Position numbers and translations under genes: made by a program. Below are positions 46,701 through 57,827 of a DNA stretch of 64,000 nucleotides, piece by piece; position 1 is the stretch's first letter, and each line of letters opens with the position of its first letter. Where the stretch lies: contig VWPU01001212.1 in the NCBI GenBank assembly GCA_013398955.1, positions 1 to 64,000 of the forward strand, given 5' to 3'. The stretch is from Callaeas wilsoni. Its lineage: Eukaryota; Chordata; Aves; Passeriformes; Callaeidae. The notes below the pieces were generated by a model that was not told where the DNA came from, did not search any database, and worked only from the letters and a program-made list of their open reading frames with translations.

Positions 46701-49700
46701 AATTTTTAAAATATATCTCTAGGCATCTTAGCAATACACTGGGTGCCTACCACATAAATTAAAAATAACAGCATAAACTTAGACAAAGGACCTTCCATAA
46801 ATAATTCCTCCTCAGCTCACACCCTTAGCAATAGCCTTAGCTTGGAACAGGGAAATAGATGGGCTTTACAGTCTGTTGGGAAGGTTAATAAATCTGGGCA
46901 CTGATGGACCAAAGGAGAAAATTAGTTTCAAAATTGAAGCCCACCCTTTTCATCTTCTTTGTGGAAACTCCTTGCCTTGAACTCTTCACCTATCCTGGTC
47001 TTTAGTGGGAGATCAGATCCTGCTGGACAACTTAGGGCTAGAAATATAACTGTCAGGGATATCTCACACTGCTACCATGGCACAAATTAGCTGACCACAT
47101 TCTGATCACATAAAAAGTTATTTTTAAATAACTTTTGTCCACAGCTTCAAAAATTATTTAATTTAGCACTACATTTAGGTATCCAGTCTAAGTCATATTG
47201 GATATAGGTGGATAATCAGAAGATGTCTATTCACCCATTTCTAAAGATCAGGCACCTTTCATAGATGTCAGATTCAGCACCAAAATCGCTGGTTAGATTT
47301 GGAAAGGTAAATCTGTGTGTGTAAGTGTACAGGGGAAAACATCCTCTTTGGAAGTAATTTGCTGAAAACAGTTTTCGCATTTTGTTCCTTCCTATGGCAA
47401 TTTATGAAACACAAATGAGATATTGTACCAGTAGCGATGCTGAAATAAATCGCTCTAAAAACAGAACTGAAATTTTATTTCATTACTAAAGTAAATATAA
47501 AAGTGCTTTAGCACAGTTTCAAATTAGATTTGGGTTTGGTCAAGCTTGTTATAAATCCGATGATTGTAAAGCAAACGGCTGGAGATGACTCTCAGTAGAG
47601 CAGCATTGCAAACACGGCTAATGGGATGCTGTGAGGTGCAGAGCAGTAAACAAGGAGATGCAAAGGTGTGGATTCTGTGCCTGCCCTACAGGAACCAAAG
47701 GCAGTGATGCAGCATGCTATGGCCAGGTCTGCTGTCCAGTTCCTAAAAGGATGCTGAGAAAATAGAGAGGGGGACAGAGTATACCCCCAAAGCTGTCTCA
47801 CAGCCTGGGCAAAATGCCTTCCTCTGAGTATGCAGAGAGGAAAGGCAGCTGAGCTCAACCCAGGGTCCTACAGCCCAGCTGTAAATGGTGCTGGAAGGCC
47901 ATCGAGAAGGGCACAGCACAGGAGAGAAACACCTGCAGGAGGTGGAGTCCTCTCTGATGGTAAAGGCCATGCGGTGAGACACGAGGTGGTGGCTCTACCT
48001 TCCTGAGAGCAGGGGTGACCCTCAGCTTGGGGTACCCCCACTGGTGGTCTCATACCCAGGGATCACTGTTCATACAAAGGCACTTGTGCAAGGAGATGTT
48101 CTGGCACCATGGGTTCTTCCTAAGGACCAAAAGCATATGATAACATCAACCAGCTGCTTGGAGCAGATGTTCAAATCAGAAACGTCTTGCAAAACATGGC
48201 AAGGAAGTCACAATTGGCTGTGGGTGGAAGCTGAGTAAATTTCATCTGGGTGGACTTTGGGAGGGGTTTGACAAACCACCATTGCCTCCAACATAGATGC
48301 CTGACACCCTCTTCTTGGTCTCAGCTTTCAGCACAGCCGGCAAGGAGTGACGAGGAGCATTCTCACCACTGCAGCCAGTGGCCCCTCAGAGGGCTGGGGG
48401 TCCTGCAGCCTTTCTCCCGTGGGAGAAAATCCCATGCTGGCAGTCAGTGGTCAGCTTCAGCTCCCCTCTGATTTCCCACCGGGACCAGGGGCTGGCTCAC
48501 TGTCCAGCAAGCTGGTGGCACCCGAGCCCACAGCAGCTGCCCTTGAAGGTACAACCCCTCCTTCACCACCATGGGGCTTTGGTGGGCTCCTGCTGGACAA
48601 GCCCATAGAATAACCCTAGCTAATCCCTAAAACCTTACAGCTCTCGCACCAAATTGCCTTCTGAGAAAGCAGGACTTGATTCCATCAGAGACTCACAAAC
48701 ATCTATTTAGCACCATAACTCCTCAACATTTTCAACCTGGTAAAAATGGAGCTGCCTTGCTCTTATTAACCTGCTTGGAGGTTGATTCAGAGATACCAAA
48801 GTTATTGGAAGGATGCTTGTTAATATATAAACCTCTGCATCATAATAACCAATAAACAAGGTCTGTTTTGCTGAAGAGGGAAAATTGAAACTATAGTTTC
48901 AAGTCATTTCCAAGCAGGGCAGATGCTGCGATCTGTGCAGCATCCTGGAACTGACATGTTTTCTATATTCTGTGCTATACTCGCAGCACCTGCACCGATG
49001 TAACTGAGCATTATGCACGTTCATCAGCTGAACAATAACCCCAGGGGAATGAATGATTCATTACAAAATGGCTTCTTTTGGAAGAGAAAGAGGGTTTTGT
49101 CTAGTTTTTAGGAGTACCCCAGGAAACCTCCATTTATTTATGCCTGCTTTTATTTGACAATAGTTTCTTTGTTCCCCTCTGCTGTTGCTTTTTCTAGTGG
49201 CAGTTAGCAGCAACGTTTGGCAATGGCCATGGGAGAAAGAAAGGAGAGGCAGAATCTTTGTCAAGAGGGAAAAAGAAATCTGTGCCTAACAAAATAGAAT
49301 TGAAGCAACATATTTAAGCAAACCAAAAGCATAGGCACTTGAGGTTTTTCTCCATGTGTGTTTACATTTTCTAGTTATTTGAGTCTGTCATTTCCCACAG
49401 TGGCTCTGATTTCTCCAGGTTGTCCCTAGCTCATCAGCTTACTCTGGTCAGAGGAAGTCCATCCTAAAGACCCAGCTGATGTTTTGCTGGACAATTGTGA
49501 TCTAGAAGATGTTCATAACTGGGCACGAGTAGATTTGTATCTGTTAAGGCTTTACTGAACATACAAACCAATAGTCATTATCCACCCATACCAGTCTACA
49601 GACTGCTTCTCGCCCATCACTGGCTCTTAAATCAATGACCTGTCCTGGGAGGTCATCCTGTGCAGGATCTGACACAAGATCTGATACCCCATCACCTCCT

Positions 49701-52700
49701 GTGACTGTGAAGCCCCAGCTCTGGGAGCCCAGATTAAGAGAATGTTTCCATGTTAGGAGGCATTTTTCTTTTTATTTAGCAATAAATCCAAGGAGTGGAG
49801 GGGAGAAGTATCCCAAGGAAGTACAAGAGGAGACATCTGCCTACTGATAAAATAAAAGAGAGGTGCTAGACATAAAAAAAAAGATGTGCACTTCCTCTTC
49901 GAGGCTTCCCTCTGTAAGTTCTTAAAGTAGCTTCACTAATGAAAGCAATTTGTGGTATATGGAAGAGGTACGAACGAGAACAGACACACAGAGGGACGCA
50001 GGAACATGCCAGAGTCTGCAAATTTGCCATTTACTTTATAATTCAAGGCACAATAGGCATAAATAAAATGGGATGCAGAAAATCAATGCTGGTAAATAGT
50101 AAAGGATGCTTTGGGGGAGATTGGAGAGGAAAGGTGTAATTGCTGCTGAGGAATGTTTAGAAATAACTGCGATAAGGGGCATTAGGACAATGGTATATGG
50201 GACTGGTGATTCAAATCAGAGGCCAACCCTAACTCTTGGGACAGATTAAAGGATGGCTTAAACAATCTCCTGGCTGGCATGGCTGAGATAAACCCGGCCC
50301 TACGGCCCTGCAGATCTCCAGAGGAAAGAGCAGATTCACGACTTTGCCCTTTCCTGGGTTTCTCTGCTTTCACAGCCCCTCCGGCACCCTTTGCAGTTTA
50401 ACCATTTCCTGCAGCACTGGGGAGAGCTCTGCTGTGGCTCTGCTCCACCTCCCTCCCTTCAACTCCTGTCCAGTCCCTCCAGCTTCAGTGTGGCATTGAG
50501 CCAGCCCACAACCAGGCATCCCCTCCTCTTTGCTGGGCACTGTGAGCTGAGTTTGGGGTCAGCCAGGTGCTCCTGGTGCTTGTTGTGGCTGTTTGGAGCT
50601 CTCACCTGGAGAGAGGCAGAGCCTGTGGTTCCACTAAATCCTAAAGCAAGGTGGAAACAGTTCCCAAACAGGGAGAAATAGAGATATCTGCTTCCAGTGC
50701 AACTGCACAGAAAAAAACGTGGAGTATGGGTGAGTTTGAACCACACATGGTGAAGAAGAAAAAGGGCATGAAGCAGGCTGGCAGAGGGTGAAAAGCAGTG
50801 GCACATAAATCACAGCCTGTCTGCAGATTTTATATGCCACAGAGGAATAAATACCGTGGGAGTTAAAGCAGGGCACTGTGAATGAGTATGGAAGAACAGG
50901 AAATAATCAAGGATAAGAGAGAGGCATATGTGAAGTGTAAAATATCACCCCAGAGAAGGGAGGGAGGTGTTACAGAGTAGAGGGGAAAGAGTGAAAGAAG
51001 TAACACGCACATGTGCACACACATAGACAAACACACAAAAGAAAAATAAATAATGAAAGAAATATTGTGCAAGAGATCGAGGTAAATATGAAACTCTTCA
51101 GACATTCAAGGGAAAAGGTCTCAAGAGGAGACAGCAAATTTACTTGAACGACATGGTAAGGATAATTTATTGATGTGAGCTGGCCACTGGTAAATGGAAA
51201 AAAACATAATTAACTGTTTTCCTTAATATTCCTAAAGTAGAGAGGCCAAGGCATATCCTACACTAATTTACATTGTAGGATGACAAAAAACACTGGGAGA
51301 AAACAAGGAGAGCACAGCTTGACTATCAGAGCCCTGGAAGAAGTGACAGATCTCTGTGGGGAGGTCAGTGAAGTGCAGAAAGCAGGGGACAGGAGTCAGG
51401 GGCAGGGTAGCAGGGCCTGAAGGAAGGGTGATGGGAGGTGCTGGCACAGGGGTGGAAGGATGGAGGAGCCTCTGCTGTGGGCATCATGAGGCTGGGAATG
51501 TGAGAGCTCCTGTGCCTCCCTCATCCACCCCACCCCATTCTCCTTGCAGACCAGTCTGCTCAATGGCTTCTTGGAAGTTATAGACATGTTCACTTGGGAG
51601 AGGTGCAGCAAAGATCAGAGAAGCTTCCAAAGTGCAGGAATGCAAAATAGGCCATTTTATGGTAAGGCAGAGGGGGCAGAGTGATACTGGAAAAGTTACA
51701 ACTGGACAGCAATCCATGAAGTTTGGCAGCTTTTCTGACGAGGGATCCACCTCTCAGATGTGCTGCTGCTCCTGCAGGAGGGCTTGGGCACCACCAGACT
51801 CTAATGGAACTTGACATTAAAGGGCTCTCTGGTCTGACACTGTGGTACAAAGCTTCACCTGCAGCATCCCTAGGATGGGACCCTGTCCTAAGCACCATCC
51901 ACGTTCATGTTGTCACCCCAGCTGCGCCTCGAGGGCTGGAGGACCGGGGGAACACACACTGTGCCAGCGGGGAGAGCGGCTGTAGGGACACTGGCACCTC
52001 TGCCAACCAGCAGGAACACTTGGCAGCATCCACCAGGGCCAGGGGCAGGCCAGGACAGGAATGGTGAGAGTGCTCCAGGCAGCTGCTGGAAGGATGCTGG
52101 GGATGAGGGGAGGCAGATGAAAGTGCCATGTGGCTTGGTGGCTCAGCTCAGTGTGGAATGACCATCGCCCTGTTACACACAAGTTTAAGAATTAACAGGA
52201 TCCAATATTATGCAGCTTTTGTAACCAATGTGATGAGCTGGTTTATCAGGCCCACTTAACGTTCCCCTCAAACCTGCACTATCAGCCTGTCAGTGTCAGG
52301 GTGCTTTTTTTAGCCCCCCCTTTCTTATCTGTGTAAGCTCCAAGGGGAGATCCTGTACCCAGAGAAAAGGATTGTGTTCAGGAAACTGATAAATAACCCA
52401 TGCCAAATGGAGGCAGCAGCATCCCTCGTTTGGTTTTGGAGGACAGCTCCCAGCTGCATCTCTGTGTTGGTGCCCGAAGCACTAAAAGAAGAGTGTTCCT
52501 CATCTTTGCTCTGTATCTGCACCCTGAGTCCTCAGGAAGCTCTGGAATCTGGCTGAGCACTGTGTCCTGGTGGTTTTCCCTTCTTTGTGGGTCCCTATCA
52601 GTGTCAGCACCACCTACATGGTGCTCTGCTGGGTACTGGCAGCAACATGTCTATTACAAAAGGAGGATATTAAATTACTGGGGTGTAAAACAGCTGCATT

Positions 52701-54560
52701 GAAATAAAGGACTGCAGCACTTCTTGACGCTTATTCTCCAGATCAGCTCCTAAGGTTTGTCTCTTGTTTCATCCAGCTAAATATATGTGTCCAGCTGCTT
52801 GTGTAACCTTTGGTGGTAAGAGGCAATCTGCTGCTTCTCCCTGCCAGGATCCCTGCTTCTGGACAAGCCCTGCTCTTGAATGTGCATTTTCTCCCCAGAG
52901 GCCTATTTTCCCTGCAGTCTCCTGTGTTTCATCAACTTCACCCAGACACCAGTTATCATTGCATGCCCTAAAGATTACTGGTGTCACAGCTGCACTTTGG
53001 AAATGCTTGGTGAGCCCTTTGCTTTGCAGACAGGAAACTTTGCTCTCTCTGGGGCTGGGAGCCTAAAGACCATCCTGGCACTTGAGGGGACTGTGACCAA
53101 TTCACATCCTTCCCCACAAATGGATCGTTCCCTCCAGGGCAGCAGAGCAGCTTTTGAGATGTGCCTCGTAACCCTTTGTGTCCTGATGTTTGCCTCAGAA
53201 CCACCCGAAGAGGTGGCCTGGCCTCCCAGGACAGGGGAGGAAGGTGAGGCTGAGGAGTTCAGCCACTGCCCTGGGGAGCACAGCCACAGGAGGGATACGA
53301 AGGGAGGGCTTTGAAGCTCCCAGCTGTCCTAGAAACTGTGGGAAACTTTGAAAACATTCCTTTTTATTCCTTATTATGTGATTTCCAGTCTGATGCTGGT
53401 CTCCCAAGTCACTCAGCAACACTCTTCTTCTTCCTTTCTTCCCACAAGATCTTGTGGATCTGCTGAAATCCACAGAGCTCTGACCAGGATAAATGATTGC
53501 AGGGATTTCACCTTCATCCTTGTATTTGTGGGAAAGCTTTTCTGGGTGCAGTCTGAGATCCTAACACAGGGCAGCTACACTAACATGCCTTGGTTTTTTT
53601 TGTTGTTGTTGTTGAACTTGGGAAAGACACAAGCAGCATATGGAGAAGGCAGCTATACCACAATAATAGTGTCATTTCTGTTCCTGTCTGGGGCATCTGG
53701 TGAAACTTTCCTGTGCAGGTAATGTTTAGGGTAGTCAGCTGTTCAGGATGGGGTCTGAGCTCATTGGGGATATTCAGACAGTTCCTACCAGCCTCATAGG
53801 TCTCAGGAGAGTAAAAATAAACCATGAAGCAAAGAGATCCCAAATTTGAACAAGCCAGAAAAGTAAGTGCCTGCATCTTCTCCCTACAGGATGCTGTAAT
53901 TTTTCATTTTATTTGAAGCTTTCTATTACATTTTATATTTTTACTTTAAAAACACCTCATTGGGGAAAAGCATATTTTATGTCATATTTTCAGTTTTTGC
54001 TGCCCTGTTCCACAGGGCACAAGGAGGAAAAACACTGGGGCCTCTCCGTTGTCCCCACCGAAATAAATCTAACCAGGAGGACAGCGAGGTGCTGTGATTT
54101 CCCGGAGGAGCTGTCCCACACCCAGGAGCACGCGTGGTTGGCTCGTGGGTCTGGCTCACACAGGCAGCAGCCATCTACCAGCCCTGCTTTGCAGGCAGCC
54201 AGGGCTCAGCTGGAGGTGTGGGATCTGCTCAGTGTCTCAGGCACATCTTCCATTCATGCCGCCCTGAGACATCCTAAGGCTCTCCCAGTTTTCCCGTGGC
54301 AGCACTGCTGTGCCCGCTCTGCCCTTGCCACAAGGATGCTGCAGAGCACTTGGCTGCCCAGAGCCAGGACATCCCTCCTCTGCTGTGGTCCGGGATCCTG
54401 TGTCCTGAGGCTCTCCGTAAAAGCTGGCTTGGTGCTTGTCTGCACCAGGAACACTGGTGCTGCATATCCTAGCACCTTTCAGAGAGCTGAGGATATCCGA
54501 GAAGCGCAGATTCAGCAGAGGACCTGCCAGAAACCTCCACCCTGTGGAGAGTTGCCGGGA
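43747..54560. other. Intergenic, no gene seen
   Basis: About 10.8 kb with no gene I can defend. Long-looking frames of 184 codons (43789-44343), 164 codons (45333-45827) and 216 codons (53913-54563) have no recognisable domain and low-complexity-free but unstructured composition. AT-rich candidate regulatory stretches lie at 45835-46230, 47380-47590 and 48770-49060. A purine-rich stretch lies at 50880-51120 and a TTG simple repeat at 53597-53615. Confidence 0.55.
53597..53615. repeat. T run and (GTT)n simple repeat
   Basis: A short T run passes into four copies of GTT. Simple-sequence repeat only. Confidence 0.8.
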
Positions 54561-54969
54561 TGAACCACACGTACTCATAGAGTTATTGGTGGAACTCCAT
54601 CTATTGATTATTATAGGCCTGGTTATATACATTAGTTAGCTTGTTCATGCACCACTTAGCAACTTATGATTGGATAATAGCTATTATCACGCATATAATA
54701 GTTAATACAGGTTGGCTATATCTAAACAATCATGCTTTTTCTCTATTCTTTTCTTGTGGTTACATGCTCCTGTTTTCCCATCCTGTCTTCCCATCTTGTT
54801 ACTTTCCTACCAGTGACTTTGTTGCTTCTTTCTTGCTTATTCAGGATACTCAAGGTTGCTGAGGCCTGGGTTGTGCACATTCCAATGAGCAGCTCCTGTG
54901 AGAAACTGCTCTCAGTATCCATTTTCTCTGAGAAACTGCTCAACAATTACTGAAACCTGGGTTGTGCGC
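54561..54969. repeat. AT-rich block with internal direct repeats, possible old transposon
   Basis: The segment differs in composition from the GC-richer sequence on its left. It contains TGAGAAACTGCTC at 54899-54911 and again at 54929-54941, and CCTGGGTTGTGC at 54865-54876 and again at 54956-54967. A TATA-like CATATAATAG lies near 54693. The style resembles the U3 part of a bird LTR, but no TG/CA ends, poly(A) signal or target duplication were found. It may be unique sequence. Confidence 0.35.
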
Positions 54970-55173
54970 CTAGCTTAGCTCTGTATGTCCTTGCTCAGAG
55001 AGCCGTTCTTCTACACCACCCTCCCGAAGCAGCTGCTGGGAATCAAGCCAGATACCCCAGGGCATTTCAAATGGCACTAATCACCGATATTTAAGCGTCG
55101 GAATCCCACCCGGTAAACCAGCAAAGCCCTTTCCCGGCAGATCCACTCCCTGGTGTGACAGGGTGGGGCAAGA

Positions 55174-55201
55174 CAGATAAAGCATGCCAGATAAAGCATG
55201 C
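55174..55201. repeat. 14-bp tandem duplication
   Basis: The unit CAGATAAAGCATGC occurs twice head to tail without mismatch. Each copy holds AGATAA, a GATA-factor-type motif, but that is a short and common match. Confidence 0.9.
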
Positions 55202-56385
55202 CAGTACTTCCCTGCTGGGCATTCCCTGAAGGCAGCAGTCACAGGAAATTCCCGTAGAGTATAAGAGAGGGAGAGCCTTTCAACAGGTTCAATTTTAACC
55301 ATCCTGCAGAGCCGTATCGTTTCCTGGGAATACAACGGATTTGTTTGGGGATGTTGCCATTCTCAAATGAGGTCTTCCAAAGGAAAAAAATACATAACAT
55401 GCCCTTTTAAATCTTTGCTTTTTATTTGATTAGTGTTGGATGTCATTTGTAAGTGTGGTTCATTTCTAATTCTGCATGGAGTTATGAAGGCTGCCTGGGG
55501 TTTGTGGGACAGGTATGGCAAAAAAGGTTCTGTCATCTCCAATAATACGGCACAGAGGCTATGTGTGTGGGGAATACAGCCATTCAGAATGAAAGCTGAC
55601 TTTCCTTGGTGTAGGTTGCCTTCCAGCCTCTGAATGCCTTGAGCATATTGCAATGAGGGGTTTTTTGTTCTGGTATCCTTGCTTTGTGAAGAAAAATTGA
55701 AGCGACTGAGCTCCAGAGCATCTTAATCCCAGGGAGCCGGTGGGTTTCTTTAGCCACAATTACTCAGAATAGCGAGGGCTGTGGTAGCTCTCGATGGGAC
55801 TGGTCTCCCCTGCCTGAACACTGGGTTGCTGTTTACCCTGAGCTGGAGCTGACTCCTGCAGGGTGGGGTAGCCTAATCGTGAGTGTTCGGGTTTTGTGAC
55901 CAAAATGCTCTGATGCACGTCTTTTCCCAGCTCCACAAAGGACAAGCACAACTTTTATTTCACCCTTGAGCAAAAGAGAGAAGGCACCAGTGACTTGTGT
56001 TTTATTAAAGCCAGGCCAACTGCTTGGGGCTTTCTTGTGACAGGAATTATCGATCTTAAATATACATATAGTGGAGCAGGCTGGTTTTGCCGAAAGCCTG
56101 AAGGATGAGCTGGGCATTGCACGGCTACATGCAATGTATAAACACCTATTCTTTGGTGTCCCCGTGTCTGGGGCAGGGCAAAACTTCCCGGCTTAAATGC
56201 CGCCCCTTCACCAGGGACACTTTTCCACACAAAAAGGCAGCATTTATGACCCTAAAAACATCATTATGCTGATTAGAAAGAGAGTTTCTGGAGCTGTCAC
56301 AGTTTTATCAGTTCCCTGGGTATTCCTGTGTTCCCTTCATGTGGGCTGGCAGCCCTCAGGGACTTGCACCTCCCTAAGGTCTCTC

Positions 56386-56430
56386 CTGAGCATCCCTGGG
56401 TTTGAGAGCTCCCTGAGCACCCCTGGGTTT
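56386..56430. repeat. Imperfect two-copy repeat, period 27
   Basis: CTGAGCATCCCTGGGTTT at 56386-56403 recurs as CTGAGCACCCCTGGGTTT at 56413-56430, with one difference. It lies in GC-moderate sequence without a gene. Confidence 0.85.
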
Positions 56431-56617
56431 TCAGCTGTGCTGCCGAAGCCCTTATCTGCGTGGTGTGGCATCCCTTGGTACCCAGCACAGTCTTCTGTGT
56501 TCCCCTCCAGTGATCAGGTGCACGGAGGACAGGCGGTGATTCAGTGAGGCTGTTTCAGCTCTGAGCCTCAGATCAAAGTGTCACAGCAATCCATGGTTCC
56601 AGAGCCCGGCAGAGCCG

Positions 56618-56647
56618 TGTCCTGCACAGCCCTGTCCTGCACAGCCC
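56618..56647. repeat. 15-bp tandem duplication
   Basis: The unit TGTCCTGCACAGCCC occurs twice head to tail without mismatch. A small, apparently recent duplication. Confidence 0.9.
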
Positions 56648-57807
56648 AGATTCACGGGGAACTCACTCTGCCAGTTCAGCCTCGCCGGGAGCTGTTTGAA
56701 GGCTGTGGGCTACCAGGCATCCTGAGAGTTCGGGTATTGTCTGTGCTCCCGCAGCCCTCACAAAGGCAGCACAAAAGCAGAAAGGCATATTTTGCTCTCT
56801 GGCTACTTCATCAGAAATACCCACACCTGCTGCCAGGCAAGTTCCTGGTGGAGGGGGATGCTGCAGTCACGGAGGGGAGAGGAAGCACCTCACATTTCTG
56901 CGATGCACAGGGTCTGTGTTCTTTTGTTCAAGATGCTCAACAGGATCAGAGGAAGAAATTAATGTTTCCCCCATGAGAATGTAGGATCTAATTCCTCCCT
57001 CCCTAAATCAAAAGCAGGATGAGAAGGCAACAATCCAGTTTTGTCTCATCTCAGATCTCTGTCTCAGGATATAGGGCTGTAAGATCACTGTGCCTTAATA
57101 GCTTCCAGCTAAGAGAACAACATCCAGAACAAATACCAAAATTGGTTAAAAAGGATCACTTTGAGAATAAAGGCAGCCTGGAGACGACTTCCCATCCCAA
57201 ATGAAATTAATGTAATTGCTCCAGCTCTTTCCTCTCAGGACCAAGGTACTATGGGGCAGTTTGTTTTCCTCTTCCTAATACACACCATGTGTTTTTTGGA
57301 CTCATGCTCCAGTCACCACATGACCTGACAGCTGCTTTCCCCTCTGATGCTCAGGCAGCTGTGAGCAGCTGCTTCCTCTGCCACACCCACACCGAGTGCC
57401 TCCACAAGCGGGGAGCAGGAAGGGGCTCTGGCACCTCTGTCTCACTCCTTCTGGTGGCTGTGCAGCTCTTCTCCTGCCCTGAAAGGCAAGAGCAGAGAGG
57501 GCGGGATGCCCCATTGGCCACCCCCTCCTTGCCAGGCCACCACCTTTTTCTGCAGGATAGGTTTCAGCATTGCACACCAGATTTCAGATGGAATTTTGCA
57601 GCAATGCTTCCTTTCTGGCAGTTGGGCTTTGTGTCCCCACCGTCTGTTAGTGCCACTGCTAATTGTCCAGAGAGCCTCAAGAGAAACTGCTGATAATTGT
57701 CTCAGAATTTCACAACTGCAACAAGAACAGACTGTGTCTAACCACGGATTGAGTGTGCTGCCAGGCCATTAGCTTTTGTTCATTTGCTGTTTAGGAGGCA
57801 CCTTTAA

Positions 57808-57827
57808 TTTTTTTTTTTTTTTTTTTT
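57808..57827. repeat. Poly(T) tract, 20 bases
   Basis: The longest homopolymer in the window. No retroelement body was recognised beside it, so it is listed as a simple repeat next to AT-rich sequence. Confidence 0.9.

Noticed and set aside
53913..54563. 216-codon + strand frame
   Set aside because: The longest frame outside the CpG island, but with no domain, and it crosses a composition boundary near 54000. Frames of this size are expected by chance in 60 kb of moderate-GC DNA.
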